DNA of 64,000 nt from Enteroscipio rubneri (lineage in GTDB: Bacteria; Actinomycetota; Coriobacteriia; Coriobacteriales; Eggerthellaceae). Positions 17,559 to 26,397 of the stretch are shown in pieces (position 1 is the stretch's first letter; each line of letters starts with the position of its first letter). The stretch covers positions 558,001-622,000 of the forward strand of contig NZ_PPEK01000001.1 in the NCBI RefSeq assembly GCF_002899715.1, given 5' to 3'. Under the pieces are notes generated by a model. It made no database searches, was not told the origin of the DNA, and saw only the letters and a program-made list of their open reading frames with translations. Both the position numbers and the translations under genes were made by a program.

Positions 17559-17598
17559 TATCAAAATAGCGTATTTGATCAGGTATTTTTTTGATATT
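17557..17598. promoter_or_regulatory. AT-rich inverted repeat upstream of the DUF559-like gene
   Basis: AATATCAAAA (17557-17566) and TTTTGATATT (17589-17598) are perfect 10-bp inverted repeats around a 22-bp AT-rich centre. The site touches the -35 of the leaderless promoter, so it could be an operator or UP element. Its AT content stands out sharply from the surrounding DNA. Confidence 0.5.
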
Positions 17599-17959
17599 AC
17601 TCCCATTGACAACGCGCTTGATTTGCGACGGATCCGTGGTGGAAAGGGGTTGGAAGCGCGCGAGGGGACAGCGGGCAAGGCATCGACGGCCGCTGGGATC
17701 TGCGCTGGAAGCGCGTTGGGGATCATCCGGAGAGAAGGCTCGCGCCGCGAGCCATCCGGGCGTGCGGGGTGGGCGTTCCGGCCCGTTCGCTCGCCTCCGT
17801 CGCGCGTGTCCGTCCGATGGTTGCGAGTTTTCGGGTTCTGAGTCCAACCGGCTCCGAATTCGTTTCCGCGTTTTTGAAGACCATGCGAAAGCGACCGGGG
17901 GATTTGAAGGGGTATGCTAAAATAAACGGCTGGCAAAAGCACCAACGGAAGGGACGTAT
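17599..17959. other. Intergenic region upstream of yebC
   Basis: No gene is supported: open frames here lack starts with ribosome sites and recognisable sequence. The only clear signal is an extended -10, TGCTAAAAT at 17915-17923, about 36 bp before the yebC ATG, without a good -35. Confidence 0.45.
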
Positions 17960-18760
17960 ATGTCAGGGCACTCAAAGTGGGCTACAACCAAACATCGTAA
18001 GGCTGCTGTGGACGCGAAGCGCTCCGCTCTGTTCAGCAAGCTGTGCCGCAACATCACGGTGGCTGCGAAAGAAGGCGGCGATCCCAACCCCGACAACAAC
18101 GCATCGCTCGCGGCCGCCATCGAGAAGGCCAAGGGCTACTCTCTGCCGAAGGACAAGATCAAAGTCGCTATCGACAAGGCGTTCGGCACCGGCAAGGACG
18201 CCGCCAACTACGAGACCGTGATCTACGAGGGCTACGGCCCGGCCGGCGTCGCCATCTACTGCGAGGCGCTCACGGACAACCGCAACCGCACTGCCGCCGA
18301 TGTGCGCGCCGCATTCAGCCATGCTGGCGGCAACTTGGGCACGTCGGGCTCGGTAGCGTTCATGTTCGAGCGCAAGGGCCAGGTCATGGTTGCTAAGGAG
18401 ATCGAGACCGGCGATAAGAAGAACCCCATCGGCCCCAACGGCGCCGCGGCGGACGAGGACGAGTTCATGATGGCCGTAGCCGAGGCCGGCGGCGACGACT
18501 ATGAGGACGCCGAGGACGAGTGGATCGTCTACACCGCTCCGACCGACCTCATGGCCGTGAAGAAGGCTCTCGAGGAGCAGGGCATCGAGGTGAAGGGCGC
18601 CGAGATGACGATGGAGCCCACCACGCCCGCCCAGGTGAGCGTGGTCGACGCGAAGAAGGTCATGCGCCTCATCGACAGGCTGGAGGAGCTCGAAGATCTG
18701 CAAAACGTCTACCACGCCATGGACATCACCGATGAGATCGCCGAGGCGTTGGACGAATAG
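17960..18760 (+). CDS. yebC: YebC/PmpR family regulatory protein
   Basis: Member of the TACO1/YebC family, known as DNA-binding regulators or as factors that help ribosomes through proline-rich stretches. It opens MSGHSKWATTKHRKAAVDAKR, almost the family consensus. At 266 residues it is about 20 longer than usual: an acidic insertion (KEIETGDKKNPIGPNGAAADEDEF, about 142-165) sits in domain 2. GGAAGGG precedes the ATG. ruvCAB follow about 1.6 kb on, matching the common yebC-ruvCAB linkage, though a membrane-protein gene and a decayed tail lie between. Confidence 0.92.
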   Translation: MSGHSKWATTKHRKAAVDAKRSALFSKLCRNITVAAKEGGDPNPDNNASLAAAIEKAKGYSLPKDKIKVAIDKAFGTGKDAANYETVIYEGYGPAGVAIYCEALTDNRNRTAADVRAAFSHAGGNLGTSGSVAFMFERKGQVMVAKEIETGDKKNPIGPNGAAADEDEFMMAVAEAGGDDYEDAEDEWIVYTAPTDLMAVKKALEEQGIEVKGAEMTMEPTTPAQVSVVDAKKVMRLIDRLEELEDLQNVYHAMDITDEIAEALDE

Positions 18761-18792
18761 GGGCCTCTTCGAACGACCACGCTGTTTTTCAC

Positions 18793-18814
18793 GGGCGCGC
18801 CTTCGGGCGCGTCC
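18793..18814. terminator. UUCG-tetraloop hairpin between convergent genes
   Basis: GGGCGCGCC (18793-18801), loop TTCG (18802-18805) and GGCGCGTCC (18806-18814) pair over 9 bp with one G-T. UUCG loops are very stable. The hairpin lies between yebC and the convergent membrane-protein gene; there is no T-run after it. Confidence 0.55.
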
Positions 18815-18831
18815 GCTGCGTATCGGGCGGC

Positions 18832-19428
18832 TTACAGTCGAGCGATCACGACGGCCATGATCGCGGCGAACACGCCGACGACGAGAAGCGGCAGAGCACC
18901 CGCCACGAACGAGGGCAGGGGCTGCAACCGGAAGTACAGCAGGTAGCACGCCAGGCAGCCGACGAACACTGCGACCACCGCTGCCGCAAGTCCGACAGCC
19001 GCTGCGGCTGCGAGCGCCCCCGACCCGGCAAGGGCGTTCAGCACGGCGAACTCGAGCGCCGCCCACAGCACGAACAGCAGAAGCTCCGTGGTGACGGGCC
19101 TGCCGAAGATCCTCGTCGTGGCGAAAACGAGCGCGAAATACGCGCAGATCCCGCCTACGGCGAACGCCCAGACCGGAACCGGCAAACCGCCGCGTCCGCC
19201 TGCGCCGAGTCCCGCGAGGCCTGCGACGATGAGTGCGACCACTGCTATGCCCAGGATGACGGCGCCCACGATGAATCCCACGCCCGTCGCGTACAGCGCG
19301 CCCGTCGCCTTCGGCAGGCTCGGATTGAAGAACGTCCACCACCAGGCCAGATACAGCGCTGCGCACGCCGCCAGGCACGCGTGGCCCCACACAAGCGATC
19401 CAGGGATTGCCGCGCTCGTCTCCACCAT
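18832..19428 (-). CDS. Integral membrane protein of unknown function
   Basis: 198 residues with about six hydrophobic helices. The first is WGHACLAACAALYLAWWWTFF, the second FIVGAVILGIAVVALIVAGL, and the last two are AVVAVFVGCLACYLLYF and GALPLLVVGVFAAIMAVVIARL. Few charged residues occur outside one GRGG loop and IFGRPVTTE. It opens MVETSAAIPGSLVWGH, and AGGAGCG precedes the ATG. I recognise no family motif. It stands alone, convergent with yebC, so context gives no function. Confidence 0.6.
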   Translation of the reverse strand: MVETSAAIPGSLVWGHACLAACAALYLAWWWTFFNPSLPKATGALYATGVGFIVGAVILGIAVVALIVAGLAGLGAGGRGGLPVPVWAFAVGGICAYFALVFATTRIFGRPVTTELLLFVLWAALEFAVLNALAGSGALAAAAAVGLAAAVVAVFVGCLACYLLYFRLQPLPSFVAGALPLLVVGVFAAIMAVVIARL

Positions 19429-19893
19429 GGCACGCTCCTATTCTTTAGAACCAGAATTAGTGCACGAGAACCCGCATTCCTCGAGAACTGCTGTCTTGCG
19501 AAATCAGACAGCTTGGCATCGAAGCGAGCATACCGCGTCCAAAGGTCTTTGTAGAGCGAGGACGGCGCAAGGTTCCGCGATCGTCACGGTTTGCACTATC
19601 CCGCCGCCAAGAACCGAAGCTTCCAACCTCTTTTGACGCGAAACCCGGCGAAGCCTGGCAAAACGAGCGAAACCCGGCGGATGCTGGCAAGCCCGGCGAA
19701 ACCTGAAGAAGCCCCACCACGCGAAAAGCAGGAACATCGATGGGTCAGCGTTCGCCGAGGTCGGGTGATTCCGAGCTAGTTCGAAACATGTCCGTTGTGC
19801 GACCGGGCATGACATCGGGAGCGCCAGTCGTGACATCAGTGTTGAAATGATGATCGAGATCTTTGAAAATCGTATATTTCCGATTCGGTAATC
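19429..19893. other. Gene-poor region between the membrane protein gene and ruvC
   Basis: No gene can be supported in these 465 bp. Around 19636-19702 short degenerate repeats of a CCCGGCG(A)-GCCTGGCAA type occur. Codon pattern and base use are uneven, as expected for decayed sequence; a remnant surface-protein tail follows directly. Confidence 0.4.
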
Positions 19894-20181
19894 ATGAAGA
19901 GCTACTCGTTCCAGGTCGAGGATTCGCGAGCGTTGGTAGCGAAATTTAAGGATGCCGGCCAGGGCCCGGGGGAGGGTCCAAGCGAGTCCGAGGGCGGAGA
20001 GGGAGACGGACGATTCTCGGAAGGAGCTGATGAAAATGCAGGAGCGCGCGGTGTCTCGCCTTCCGTCGCGCGTTTGGCTTCGACGCGCGACGACAGTGCC
20101 GTGAACTTGGCGCCTGCCTGCGCGCTGCTGGCGCTGCTCGGATGGTCGATTGCGATTGCCATAAGAAGGCGCTTGCGATAG
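19894..20181 (+). pseudogene. Remnant of a surface-protein C-terminus
   Basis: 95-codon frame without a good ribosome site. Its end (LASTRDDSAVNLAPACALLA, then LLGWSIAIAIRRRLR) has the plan of a cell-wall sorting signal: a short motif, a hydrophobic helix and a basic tail, as in LPxTGD...helix...RRR proteins. The motif position reads LASTRD rather than LPxTG. The rest (GPGEGPSESEGGEGDG) resembles a linker. I read it as the leftover 3' end of a lost surface-protein gene. It could instead be a small membrane protein. Confidence 0.35.
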
Positions 20182-20411
20182 CGGGAAGATCCGGGCGTCG
20201 CTGAAGCGGAGCGAGCGCGTTCGGGCGTCTCTTGAGTGGGGGCGGACGTCGCTTGAGGGGCTCGCTGGATCGGTTCGGGCGTTGCTGGAACAACCGTCGG
20301 GGGTTGGAGGGATCGTAGAAAAGGCGCGCTTTCGAGCGCGTCTTTTTCGTTCTGTACGGCGAATTGTGGTACTATGCATGCGAACATTCGTTTGCAGAAG
20401 AAGTGAGGACG

Positions 20412-20963
20412 ATGACGCTCGTCGAACGTACCATCTTGGGCATCGATCCCGGTCTGGCGAACACCGGCTGGGGCATCGTGGCGCAGCGCGGGCCGCACCT
20501 GACATGCCGCGCATATGGGTGTGTTTCCACATCGAAGGACGCGCCACTCGCCCAGCGGCTGCACAAGATCCATGAGCAGATGGCTGCTGTCGTCGCACGG
20601 TTCGAGCCTTCGTGTGCGGGTATCGAGACCGTGTGGTTCGGTGCGAATGTGCAGAGCGCCTTCGCTACGGGCCAAGCGCGCGGGGCCGCGCTCGTCGCGT
20701 GCGCCGATCGCGGGCTCGAGGTGCTCGAGTTCTCGCCCAGCCAGATCAAGCTGGCGGTGGTGGGCACGGGCTCGGCCGAGAAGGACCAGGTGCAGTACAT
20801 GGTGCGCCAGCTGCTCGCGCTCGACGACGTGCCGCGGCCCGATCACGCGGCCGATGCACTAGCCGCGGCCATATGCTATACGACGCACGAGGGCTTTGCG
20901 CAGCGCACCGGGGCGGCGTGCGTGGCCTATGATTCCCCCAATTCGGGAAAGGACCTGCGATGA
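20412..20963 (+). CDS. ruvC: Holliday junction endodeoxyribonuclease RuvC
   Basis: Resolves Holliday junctions after RuvAB branch migration. 183 residues from the ATG at 20412 (GTGAGG upstream); an in-frame ATG at 20364 has no ribosome site. The RNase H-like catalytic acids are visible: D12 in GIDPGLANTGWG, E72 in CAGIETVWFG, and H145/D148 in PRPDHAADALAAAICY. The TGA overlaps the ruvA ATG by four bases, so ruvCAB are translationally coupled. Confidence 0.96.
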   Translation: MTLVERTILGIDPGLANTGWGIVAQRGPHLTCRAYGCVSTSKDAPLAQRLHKIHEQMAAVVARFEPSCAGIETVWFGANVQSAFATGQARGAALVACADRGLEVLEFSPSQIKLAVVGTGSAEKDQVQYMVRQLLALDDVPRPDHAADALAAAICYTTHEGFAQRTGAACVAYDSPNSGKDLR

Positions 20964-21559
20964 TCGCGTTTCTGAAAGGCACCTTGGCGGGCAAGACGAC
21001 CTCCTCCGCAGTCGTCGAGGTTGCTGGCGTAGGCTATGCCGTGGGAATGTCGCAAGCGGCCCTCTCGAAGCTGCCCGAGATGGGCGGCGCGGTGGAGGTG
21101 CACACGTATCTTCAGGTGAGCGATAGCGGAATCGCGCTGTACGGCTTCCTCACCTTGGAGGAGAAGGCGCTGTTCGAGCGCCTGATCGGCGTGGGCGGGG
21201 TGGGGCCGAAGGTGGCGCTCGCCGCACTCTCGGCGTTCTCGCCGGCGGCGCTCGTGGCCGCCGTGCAGGCGCAGGACGTGGCCGCCGTTCAGCGCATCCC
21301 CGGCGTGGGCAAGAAGACAGCCTCGCGTATCATCCTCGAACTCAAGGGCTCGTTCGACCAGGGAATCGCGGGGCTCTTCGAGGACGAAGCTCCGATCGCT
21401 GCCGTTATGGCGGAGCGGCTGGCCGGCGCACGGGAGGCGCTCCTGTCCATGGGCTTCACCTCCGCAGAGGCGGAGGTGGCCCTCAAGGGCGCGCCCGAGG
21501 ACGGCGATGAGAGCGTGCTGGTACAATACGCTCTGAAACGACTGGGATCGAACGCGTAG
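20960..21559 (+). CDS. ruvA: Holliday junction branch migration protein RuvA
   Basis: Tetrameric DNA-binding subunit that targets RuvB to four-way junctions. 199 residues, normal size. The N-terminal OB-fold starts MIAFLKGTLAGKTTSSAVVE. The two helix-hairpin-helix motifs are LIGVGGVGPKVALAAL and IPGVGKKTASRIILEL. The C-terminal domain III that contacts RuvB is ALLSMGFTSAEAEVAL. It starts inside the ruvC stop (ATGA) and ends 32 bp before ruvB. Confidence 0.96.
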   Translation: MIAFLKGTLAGKTTSSAVVEVAGVGYAVGMSQAALSKLPEMGGAVEVHTYLQVSDSGIALYGFLTLEEKALFERLIGVGGVGPKVALAALSAFSPAALVAAVQAQDVAAVQRIPGVGKKTASRIILELKGSFDQGIAGLFEDEAPIAAVMAERLAGAREALLSMGFTSAEAEVALKGAPEDGDESVLVQYALKRLGSNA

Positions 21560-21591
21560 GCGTACCGCGCCGATGAAACGGATAGGCGGCC

Positions 21592-22683
21592 ATGGCTGAC
21601 AACGGCATCGAAATAGAGGGGCTCGTGTTCGAGGCGGACGCCGCCATCGGCGACGCTCGTCCGGCTTCGCGCGGCGAAGCGCATGCGCGCACGGTCGGAG
21701 CCGAGCTCACCGAGGACGATCTCGCGCTCGATCGCAGCCTGCGCCCGAAGCGTCTCGGCGACTACCTGGGTCAGGCGAAGATCAAGGAGTCGCTCGCCAT
21801 CCTCATCGAAGCGGCCCAGGCGCGCGGCGATGTGGTGGACCACATCCTGTTCTCTGGGCCTCCGGGGCTTGGCAAGACCACGCTCGCCACGGTGGTGGCC
21901 AACGAGCTGGGCGCCAACATCAAGACCACGAGCGGGCCCGCCATCGAGCGCACGGGCGACCTCGCTGCCATCCTCACGAATCTCGAGGAGGGCGACGTCC
22001 TGTTCATCGACGAGATCCACCGTCTGAACCGCATGGTGGAGGAGGTGCTCTACCCTGCGCTCGAGGACTTCGCCCTCGACATCGTGGTGGGGAAGGGCCC
22101 GGCGGCGCGCTCCATCCGTCTCGATCTGCCGCATTTCACGCTCGTTGGCGCGACGACGCGCACAGGGCTGCTTACCGGCCCTTTGCGCGACCGTTTCGGC
22201 ATCGTGTTCCGGCTGCAGTACTACACGCCCGAGGAGTTGGCCTCCATTGTGCGGCGCTCGGCGTCCATTTTGGGGGTGAGCATCGCCGAGGACGGGGCGC
22301 TTGAGATCGCACGGCGTAGTCGCGGTACTCCACGTTTGGCGAACCGCCTGCTCAAACGCGTGCGAGACTGGGCGCAGGTGCGCGGCGACGGTGACATCGA
22401 CGAGGATGTGGCAGCCCAGGCCTTGAGCTTTTTTGAGGTTGACTCGCTCGGCCTCGACAACATGGACAACCGCATCCTCGAGCTGCTCGCGGTGCAGTTC
22501 GGCGGCCGGCCCGTCGGCCTCACCACGCTTGCTTCCGCGCTCTCGGAGGACACAGATACGCTCGAAGACGTGTACGAGCCTTATCTTATGCAACAGGGGC
22601 TCATGGTGCGCACGCCGAAGGGGCGCCAGGCAACCGAGCGGGCCTACGAGCACTTGGGAATCAGACAGGTCGACTCTCAGTGA
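21592..22683 (+). CDS. ruvB: Holliday junction ATPase RuvB
   Basis: AAA+ motor that drives branch migration. 363 residues; the first 45 or so are a variable leader. Walker A GPPGLGKT is at 89-96 and Walker [11 protein letters not shown] around 137-146. The sensor and arginine finger region [13 protein letters not shown] is intact, and the winged-helix end carries [20 protein letters not shown] and the terminal [14 protein letters not shown]. Third gene of the ruvCAB operon. Confidence 0.97.
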   Translation: MADNGIEIEGLVFEADAAIGDARPASRGEAHARTVGAELTEDDLALDRSLRPKRLGDYLGQAKIKESLAILIEAAQARGDVVDHILFSGPPGLGKTTLATVVANELGANIKTTSGPAIERTGDLAAILTNLEEGDVLFIDEIHRLNRMVEEVLYPALEDFALDIVVGKGPAARSIRLDLPHFTLVGATTRTGLLTGPLRDRFGIVFRLQYYTPEELASIVRRSASILGVSIAEDGALEIARRSRGTPRLANRLLKRVRDWAQVRGDGDIDEDVAAQALSFFEVDSLGLDNMDNRILELLAVQFGGRPVGLTTLASALSEDTDTLEDVYEPYLMQQGLMVRTPKGRQATERAYEHLGIRQVDSQ

Positions 22684-22851
22684 CCTGCTGTGCTCTATCG
22701 ATCAGCAAGGGCCTCTCCGAAGCCTCGGAGCGCCGTATTGCTGGCCGGGCGCACGGCTCGCCGCGGTCGAGCGCAGAAGCGGCAAGGCGGAACATCGAAG
22801 AAGACTGCAGTGTCGGCGGAGTACTCCGTTCGACAGAACGGAGGACGAAGC

Positions 22852-23358
22852 ATGCTCGAGCAAGACTACCTTATGCGGATCATCCTGCAATACGCCGAGA
22901 TCCTGCGCCGCAGCTGGTTCAAGGCTCGGGAGGAGGGGGATCCGAAAGCGGCGGCTGCGATGCTGGAGGACGCCGTCGGCGAGGCGACCGATATCGACGG
23001 CACGACACTGCTGTCACTGTCACCTGATTCCGTCGCGCGTGTGCTCCAGGTGTCGGGGACCGATCCTCGCGTGATCGAATTCGTGGTGCGCAGCCTTGCG
23101 CTCGCTTCCGTATACTTGCGCGATGCCAACGAAGGATCGCTCGCCGATCTGCGCTTGCAGCAGGCGCGGTCGTTGGCGGACGCGTACGGGCTCTATCTGC
23201 CCGAGAATCCCGAGGACTTGGCCGACCTGCTCGACGACGAGGGGCTTCCGGGCGAGTCTGCCATCGTCGACATCGAAGCCGGATGCGGGCTCGATGCGTC
23301 GTTCGCGAGCGAGCAGCCAGACGATCCGAGCCAGGAAGACGGCGATTCCTGCCGATAG
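22852..23358 (+). CDS. DUF6483 family protein
   Basis: 168 residues, start at the ATG at 22852 with GGAGG 8-12 nt upstream. The opening MLEQDYLMRIILQYAEILRR matches the start of DUF6483 proteins (M-x-E-Q-D-Y-x-M-R). The body is predicted helical, with a tetratricopeptide-like feel (VARVLQVSGTDPRVIEFVVRSLALASVYL), and the C-terminus is very acidic. The family has no assigned function. It lies 168 bp after ruvB on the same strand and may be co-transcribed, but the gap 22684-22851 holds nothing else I can support. Confidence 0.65.
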   Translation: MLEQDYLMRIILQYAEILRRSWFKAREEGDPKAAAAMLEDAVGEATDIDGTTLLSLSPDSVARVLQVSGTDPRVIEFVVRSLALASVYLRDANEGSLADLRLQQARSLADAYGLYLPENPEDLADLLDDEGLPGESAIVDIEAGCGLDASFASEQPDDPSQEDGDSCR

Positions 23359-23589
23359 GCTTTCGCGGGCCCTTCAGCTGCGGAGGCCGCTGGTGTCGCG
23401 CTGCGGACGCTTTCTGGACCGCACGAAAGCTCTGCGGTCGCGCCGGCACGATATCCCGAGATGCTTGTCCGCCGTACAGGTGTGCGCTCGCTGTGCGCCG
23501 GAAACGTAAGAACCTCGAGCCCATTCTGACGAAAGGGTAAAAATCTCAGCAAAAGGAAGAATCCCGACCCTTTTCGCTTCGGTTTAGCG

Positions 23590-23595
23590 TATAGT
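23590..23595 (+). promoter_or_regulatory. Candidate -10 of the cold-shock gene
   Basis: TATAGT at 23590-23595 is the best -10 in the 331-bp gap 23359-23689. No close -35 match stands 16-18 bp upstream. If used, it gives a leader of about 90 nt, which is long, as is usual for cold-shock genes. The rest of the gap upstream shows no gene. Confidence 0.35.
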
Positions 23596-23652
23596 GAACG
23601 TGTGCTCTCGAGGTGAGAGCGAGTGTTGCCGCCATGCAGCACGCAGTGTTAC

Positions 23653-23672
23653 CTCCTTGAGGAGTCAAGGAG
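23653..23672 (+). promoter_or_regulatory. Hairpin in the cold-shock gene leader
   Basis: CTCCTTGA (23653-23660), loop GGAG and TCAAGGAG (23665-23672) form a perfect 8-bp stem ending 17 nt before the ATG. The right arm contains AAGGAG, so the stem could hide or present a ribosome-binding stretch according to temperature. This is inferred from sequence only. Confidence 0.5.
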
Positions 23673-23689
23673 AGGAAAGAGGATTTAAA

Positions 23690-23893
23690 ATGGCGGAAGG
23701 TACTGTGAAGTGGTTCAACCCCGAAAAAGGCTATGGGTTCATCTCCCAGAATGACGGCGAAGATCTCTTCGTTCATTTTTCTGAGATCAAGATGGACGGG
23801 TTCAAGACTCTCGACGAGGGACAGGCTGTCCAGTTCGACGTCACGACCGGCCAGAATGGCAAGCTCCAGGCAAGCAACGTGACGAAGGCGTAA
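23690..23893 (+). CDS. Cold-shock protein (CspA family)
   Basis: 67-residue single cold-shock domain that binds single-stranded [25 protein letters not shown] carries RNP-1 (KGYGFIS, 13-19) and LFVHF is RNP-2 (26-30). Start at the ATG at 23690; an upstream in-frame ATG at 23594 would add a non-homologous leader. The gene stands alone with its own terminator and a structured leader. Confidence 0.95.
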   Translation: MAEGTVKWFNPEKGYGFISQNDGEDLFVHFSEIKMDGFKTLDEGQAVQFDVTTGQNGKLQASNVTKA

Positions 23894-23919
23894 GCACGAT
23901 TCACAAAAACATGCCGAAA

Positions 23920-23946
23920 TGGCCCCGCAGCGCGGGGTCATTTTTG
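23920..23946 (+). terminator. Rho-independent terminator of the cold-shock gene
   Basis: GGCCCCGC (23921-23928), a 3-nt loop and GCGGGGTC (23932-23939) are followed by ATTTTTG. Stem plus T-run make this a standard intrinsic terminator. Confidence 0.85.
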
Positions 23947-24025
23947 TAGGTAGGCCGCAACGCCGAGGCTTTTCGATTCGCTCGGGCTGCGCAGTGCGCT
24001 GTGCGTCCCAATGTGAGGATGGGCA

Positions 24026-25060
24026 ATGACGAACTCCATCAATCCCTACGAAGGCGCTTCATCTTACAATCGGTTCCTCATGCAGGAGGACCTGCCGGGC
24101 GTCTTCCATAGCAGCTATGCCATCGAGAACTTCTATTTCACGGATCGCCTTGACCTGTTTGCCGTTGTCGAGCCGGGTCGAAGAGCCCTGCTCATCGACA
24201 CGGGCCACCCTGTCATGTGCGGTACCGAACCGATCGACCGCGCAGTGGAGGACAACGACGTTCCCTGGGAGAACGTCGAAGTGTTTTTGACGCACTTCCA
24301 TGACGATCACGACGAGAACCTGCAGTACGTTCTCGATCGGGGCGCCGGAGCCTTCTACAGTGGACCGGCGGTTCCGTGGACCGAAGCGTCGCGCGAGGCT
24401 TTTCTTCGTCAAACAGGGGCGCTTCGCGCAGGCGATCGTGCTATCTCGGACTGGGCCGATATCCTCATGGGTCGTGATCATTTCACGCCTGAGCTGGAGG
24501 AGCGCGTGAGACAGCTGCCCGAGGGCGAAGCGCTGTCGATAGCAGGATACGACCTGGAGGTGCTGTACACGCCGGGCCATACCGTGGAGCATGCGAGCTT
24601 GCTCGAACGGAAGCACAGCTTCCTCTTCGCGGGCGACCATCTGCTCGATTCCGCTCCGGGGCTCATGCAGTTCGATGCGTCGAGCCGGTTGCTCGAGCGC
24701 TTTTTCGAAAGCTTGCACGATATCCGCGCCATGCGCCTTCGTACCGCATTCATGAGTCATCGGGACTCGTTCACGAGCGCGGACGAAGTGAATGCCTTCA
24801 TTGACAGTGTGTTCGCGAAGTATGAAAAGCCGCTCGACCGTGTTCGGGGGCTCGTGCGTGAGCTCGGACCGGTCAGCGTGTATGAACTGGCGCGCTCGTT
24901 TTACGCATATCTGCCCCAGGGCCTGGCCGGCGAACCCGAAAACCGCCGCGTACGCCGCGTCGCCATTCCGTTTGCCTACCTGGAGTATCTGGTCGAGCAC
25001 GGCGAAGCGGAGCGTCATGAGGACGGCGACGGCTGCTTCCTGTACGTGGCGACGCGCTGA
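24026..25060 (+). CDS. MBL-fold metallo-hydrolase
   Basis: 344-residue metallo-beta-lactamase-fold hydrolase. The di-metal site is visible: THFHDDH with H90, H92, D94 and H95, GHTVEH further on, and GDHLLDS for the bridging Asp. FMSHRDS replaces the more usual SHG. The C-terminal 80 residues (FAYLEYLVEHGEAERHEDGDG) look like the small winged-helix cap seen in MBL proteins related to glyoxalase II and lactamase B2. The substrate is unknown. GTGAGGATGGG precedes the ATG. Convergent with queA, only 39 bp apart. Confidence 0.85.
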   Translation: MTNSINPYEGASSYNRFLMQEDLPGVFHSSYAIENFYFTDRLDLFAVVEPGRRALLIDTGHPVMCGTEPIDRAVEDNDVPWENVEVFLTHFHDDHDENLQYVLDRGAGAFYSGPAVPWTEASREAFLRQTGALRAGDRAISDWADILMGRDHFTPELEERVRQLPEGEALSIAGYDLEVLYTPGHTVEHASLLERKHSFLFAGDHLLDSAPGLMQFDASSRLLERFFESLHDIRAMRLRTAFMSHRDSFTSADEVNAFIDSVFAKYEKPLDRVRGLVRELGPVSVYELARSFYAYLPQGLAGEPENRRVRRVAIPFAYLEYLVEHGEAERHEDGDGCFLYVATR

Positions 25061-25099
25061 GGCCGTAGAGGGCGCGCGCCGCTTGCGGCCGCTGGCTTT

Positions 25100-26206
25100 C
25101 TAGCGGATGAACATCGCGTCGCCGAAGGAGAGCATGCGGTAGCGCTCTTCGACCGCATGCCGGTAGGCAGCCATGATGCGCTCGCGCGTGGAGAATGCGC
25201 TCACGAGCATCATGAGGGTCGAGCGCGGGACATGGAAGTTCGTGACCAAGGCATCCACCACGTGGAATTGGTATCCAGGTAGGATATATAGCGAGGTTGC
25301 CTCTCGCTCGCGCGACGCGAGGACGCCCGATTCGGCGTCCCAAGCGCTTTCGAGGCTGCGAACGCTTGTCGTGCCGACGGCGATCACGCGCCCGCCGCGC
25401 TCGCGCGTCTCGGTAACGGCGTCGACGGTGCGTTGGGGCACGGTGTAGTACTCCGTATGGATGACGTGGCGCTCGGGGTCGTCCTCGTCCACGATGCGGA
25501 ACGTGTCCAGGCCCACTTCGAGCTCCACCGTTTCCCAGCGCACGTGCCGTTCCCGGAGGCTCGCGATGAGCTCAGGCGTGAAATGGAGGCCTGCCGTGGG
25601 CGCCGCCGCTGAGCTTTCGCGACGGGAGTACACGGTTTGGTAGAGCTCCTCGTCGCCTGAGTAGTCCTTGATGTAGGGCGGGAGTGGCGTGTGGCCCACC
25701 GCGTGCAGCGCTTCGTCGAGGGAGGGCAGCTGCGTGGTGAGGCGCGCGATGCGCTCGCCTTTCTGCGCACCATCGGTCGATGCGGATTGGCTCGAAGGCG
25801 CGGCCCAATCCACGATCTCGGCCGACAGCGCTACGTTGCCCGCAGCGTCGGTGAAGTCCACGACTGCGCCCGTGCCGGGTTTGAGGCGCTTGCCGGGGCG
25901 CACGAGCACCTCCCAGAGTGCGCTTCGGTTCTCCAGGGGCGTGCCATGCTGACGCAGCAGGAACACCTCGGCCGCTCCGCCCGTGCCCCGCTTCGCGCCC
26001 AGAAGACGCGCCGGCATGACGCGGGTCTCATTAGCTATCAGAAGGTCGCCGGGGCGCAGATAGTCGGCGATGTCTCGGAAGATGCGGTCTTCCAGCGCGC
26101 CGGTCGCACGATCCATGACGAGCATGCGGCAGCCGTCGCGCTCGGCGGCGGGCTTCTGCGCGATGAGTTCTTCGGGCAGGTCGTAGTCGAAGTCGGAGGT
26201 CTTCAT
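25100..26206 (-). CDS. queA: tRNA preQ1(34) S-adenosylmethionine ribosyltransferase-isomerase QueA
   Basis: Transfers and rearranges the ribosyl part of SAM onto preQ1 at tRNA position 34 to give epoxyqueuosine. 368 residues from the ATG at 26206; the open frame continues upstream but homology starts at MKTSDFDYDLPEELIAQ. Family segments are LLIANETRVMPARLLGAKR, TAGLHFTPELI and GTTSVRSLES. TATAAT on the - strand (26258-26253) is a likely -10. queH lies upstream on the same strand and tgt about 2 kb away on the other, so all the late queuosine steps after preQ1 are encoded here. Confidence 0.95.
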   Translation of the reverse strand: MKTSDFDYDLPEELIAQKPAAERDGCRMLVMDRATGALEDRIFRDIADYLRPGDLLIANETRVMPARLLGAKRGTGGAAEVFLLRQHGTPLENRSALWEVLVRPGKRLKPGTGAVVDFTDAAGNVALSAEIVDWAAPSSQSASTDGAQKGERIARLTTQLPSLDEALHAVGHTPLPPYIKDYSGDEELYQTVYSRRESSAAAPTAGLHFTPELIASLRERHVRWETVELEVGLDTFRIVDEDDPERHVIHTEYYTVPQRTVDAVTETRERGGRVIAVGTTSVRSLESAWDAESGVLASREREATSLYILPGYQFHVVDALVTNFHVPRSTLMMLVSAFSTRERIMAAYRHAVEERYRMLSFGDAMFIR

Positions 26207-26397
26207 GCGAGTGGATCCTTCGGGCGGTTCGCGGGTGGTCGTCGAACTGCCTATTATAGGCGTTCTCATGCCCGACAGCAGGCAGGTATTCCTCGAGTTC
26301 CCTACCGCACGAGAAGGAAGCGGCTTCCAGACGGTCATCGAAGGATGACGCGCATTGCATTTGCTCCAGCCCTACCGGGGTCTGCGCTCGCTATCGA

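Noticed and set aside
17527-17841. Small + strand gene upstream of yebC
   Set aside because: It has no ribosome site, overlaps the - strand promoter and shows no recognisable sequence.
19504-20598. Long - strand frame across the yebC-ruvC gap
   Set aside because: It overlaps the ruvC start, has arginine/serine-rich shadow composition and lacks a credible start.
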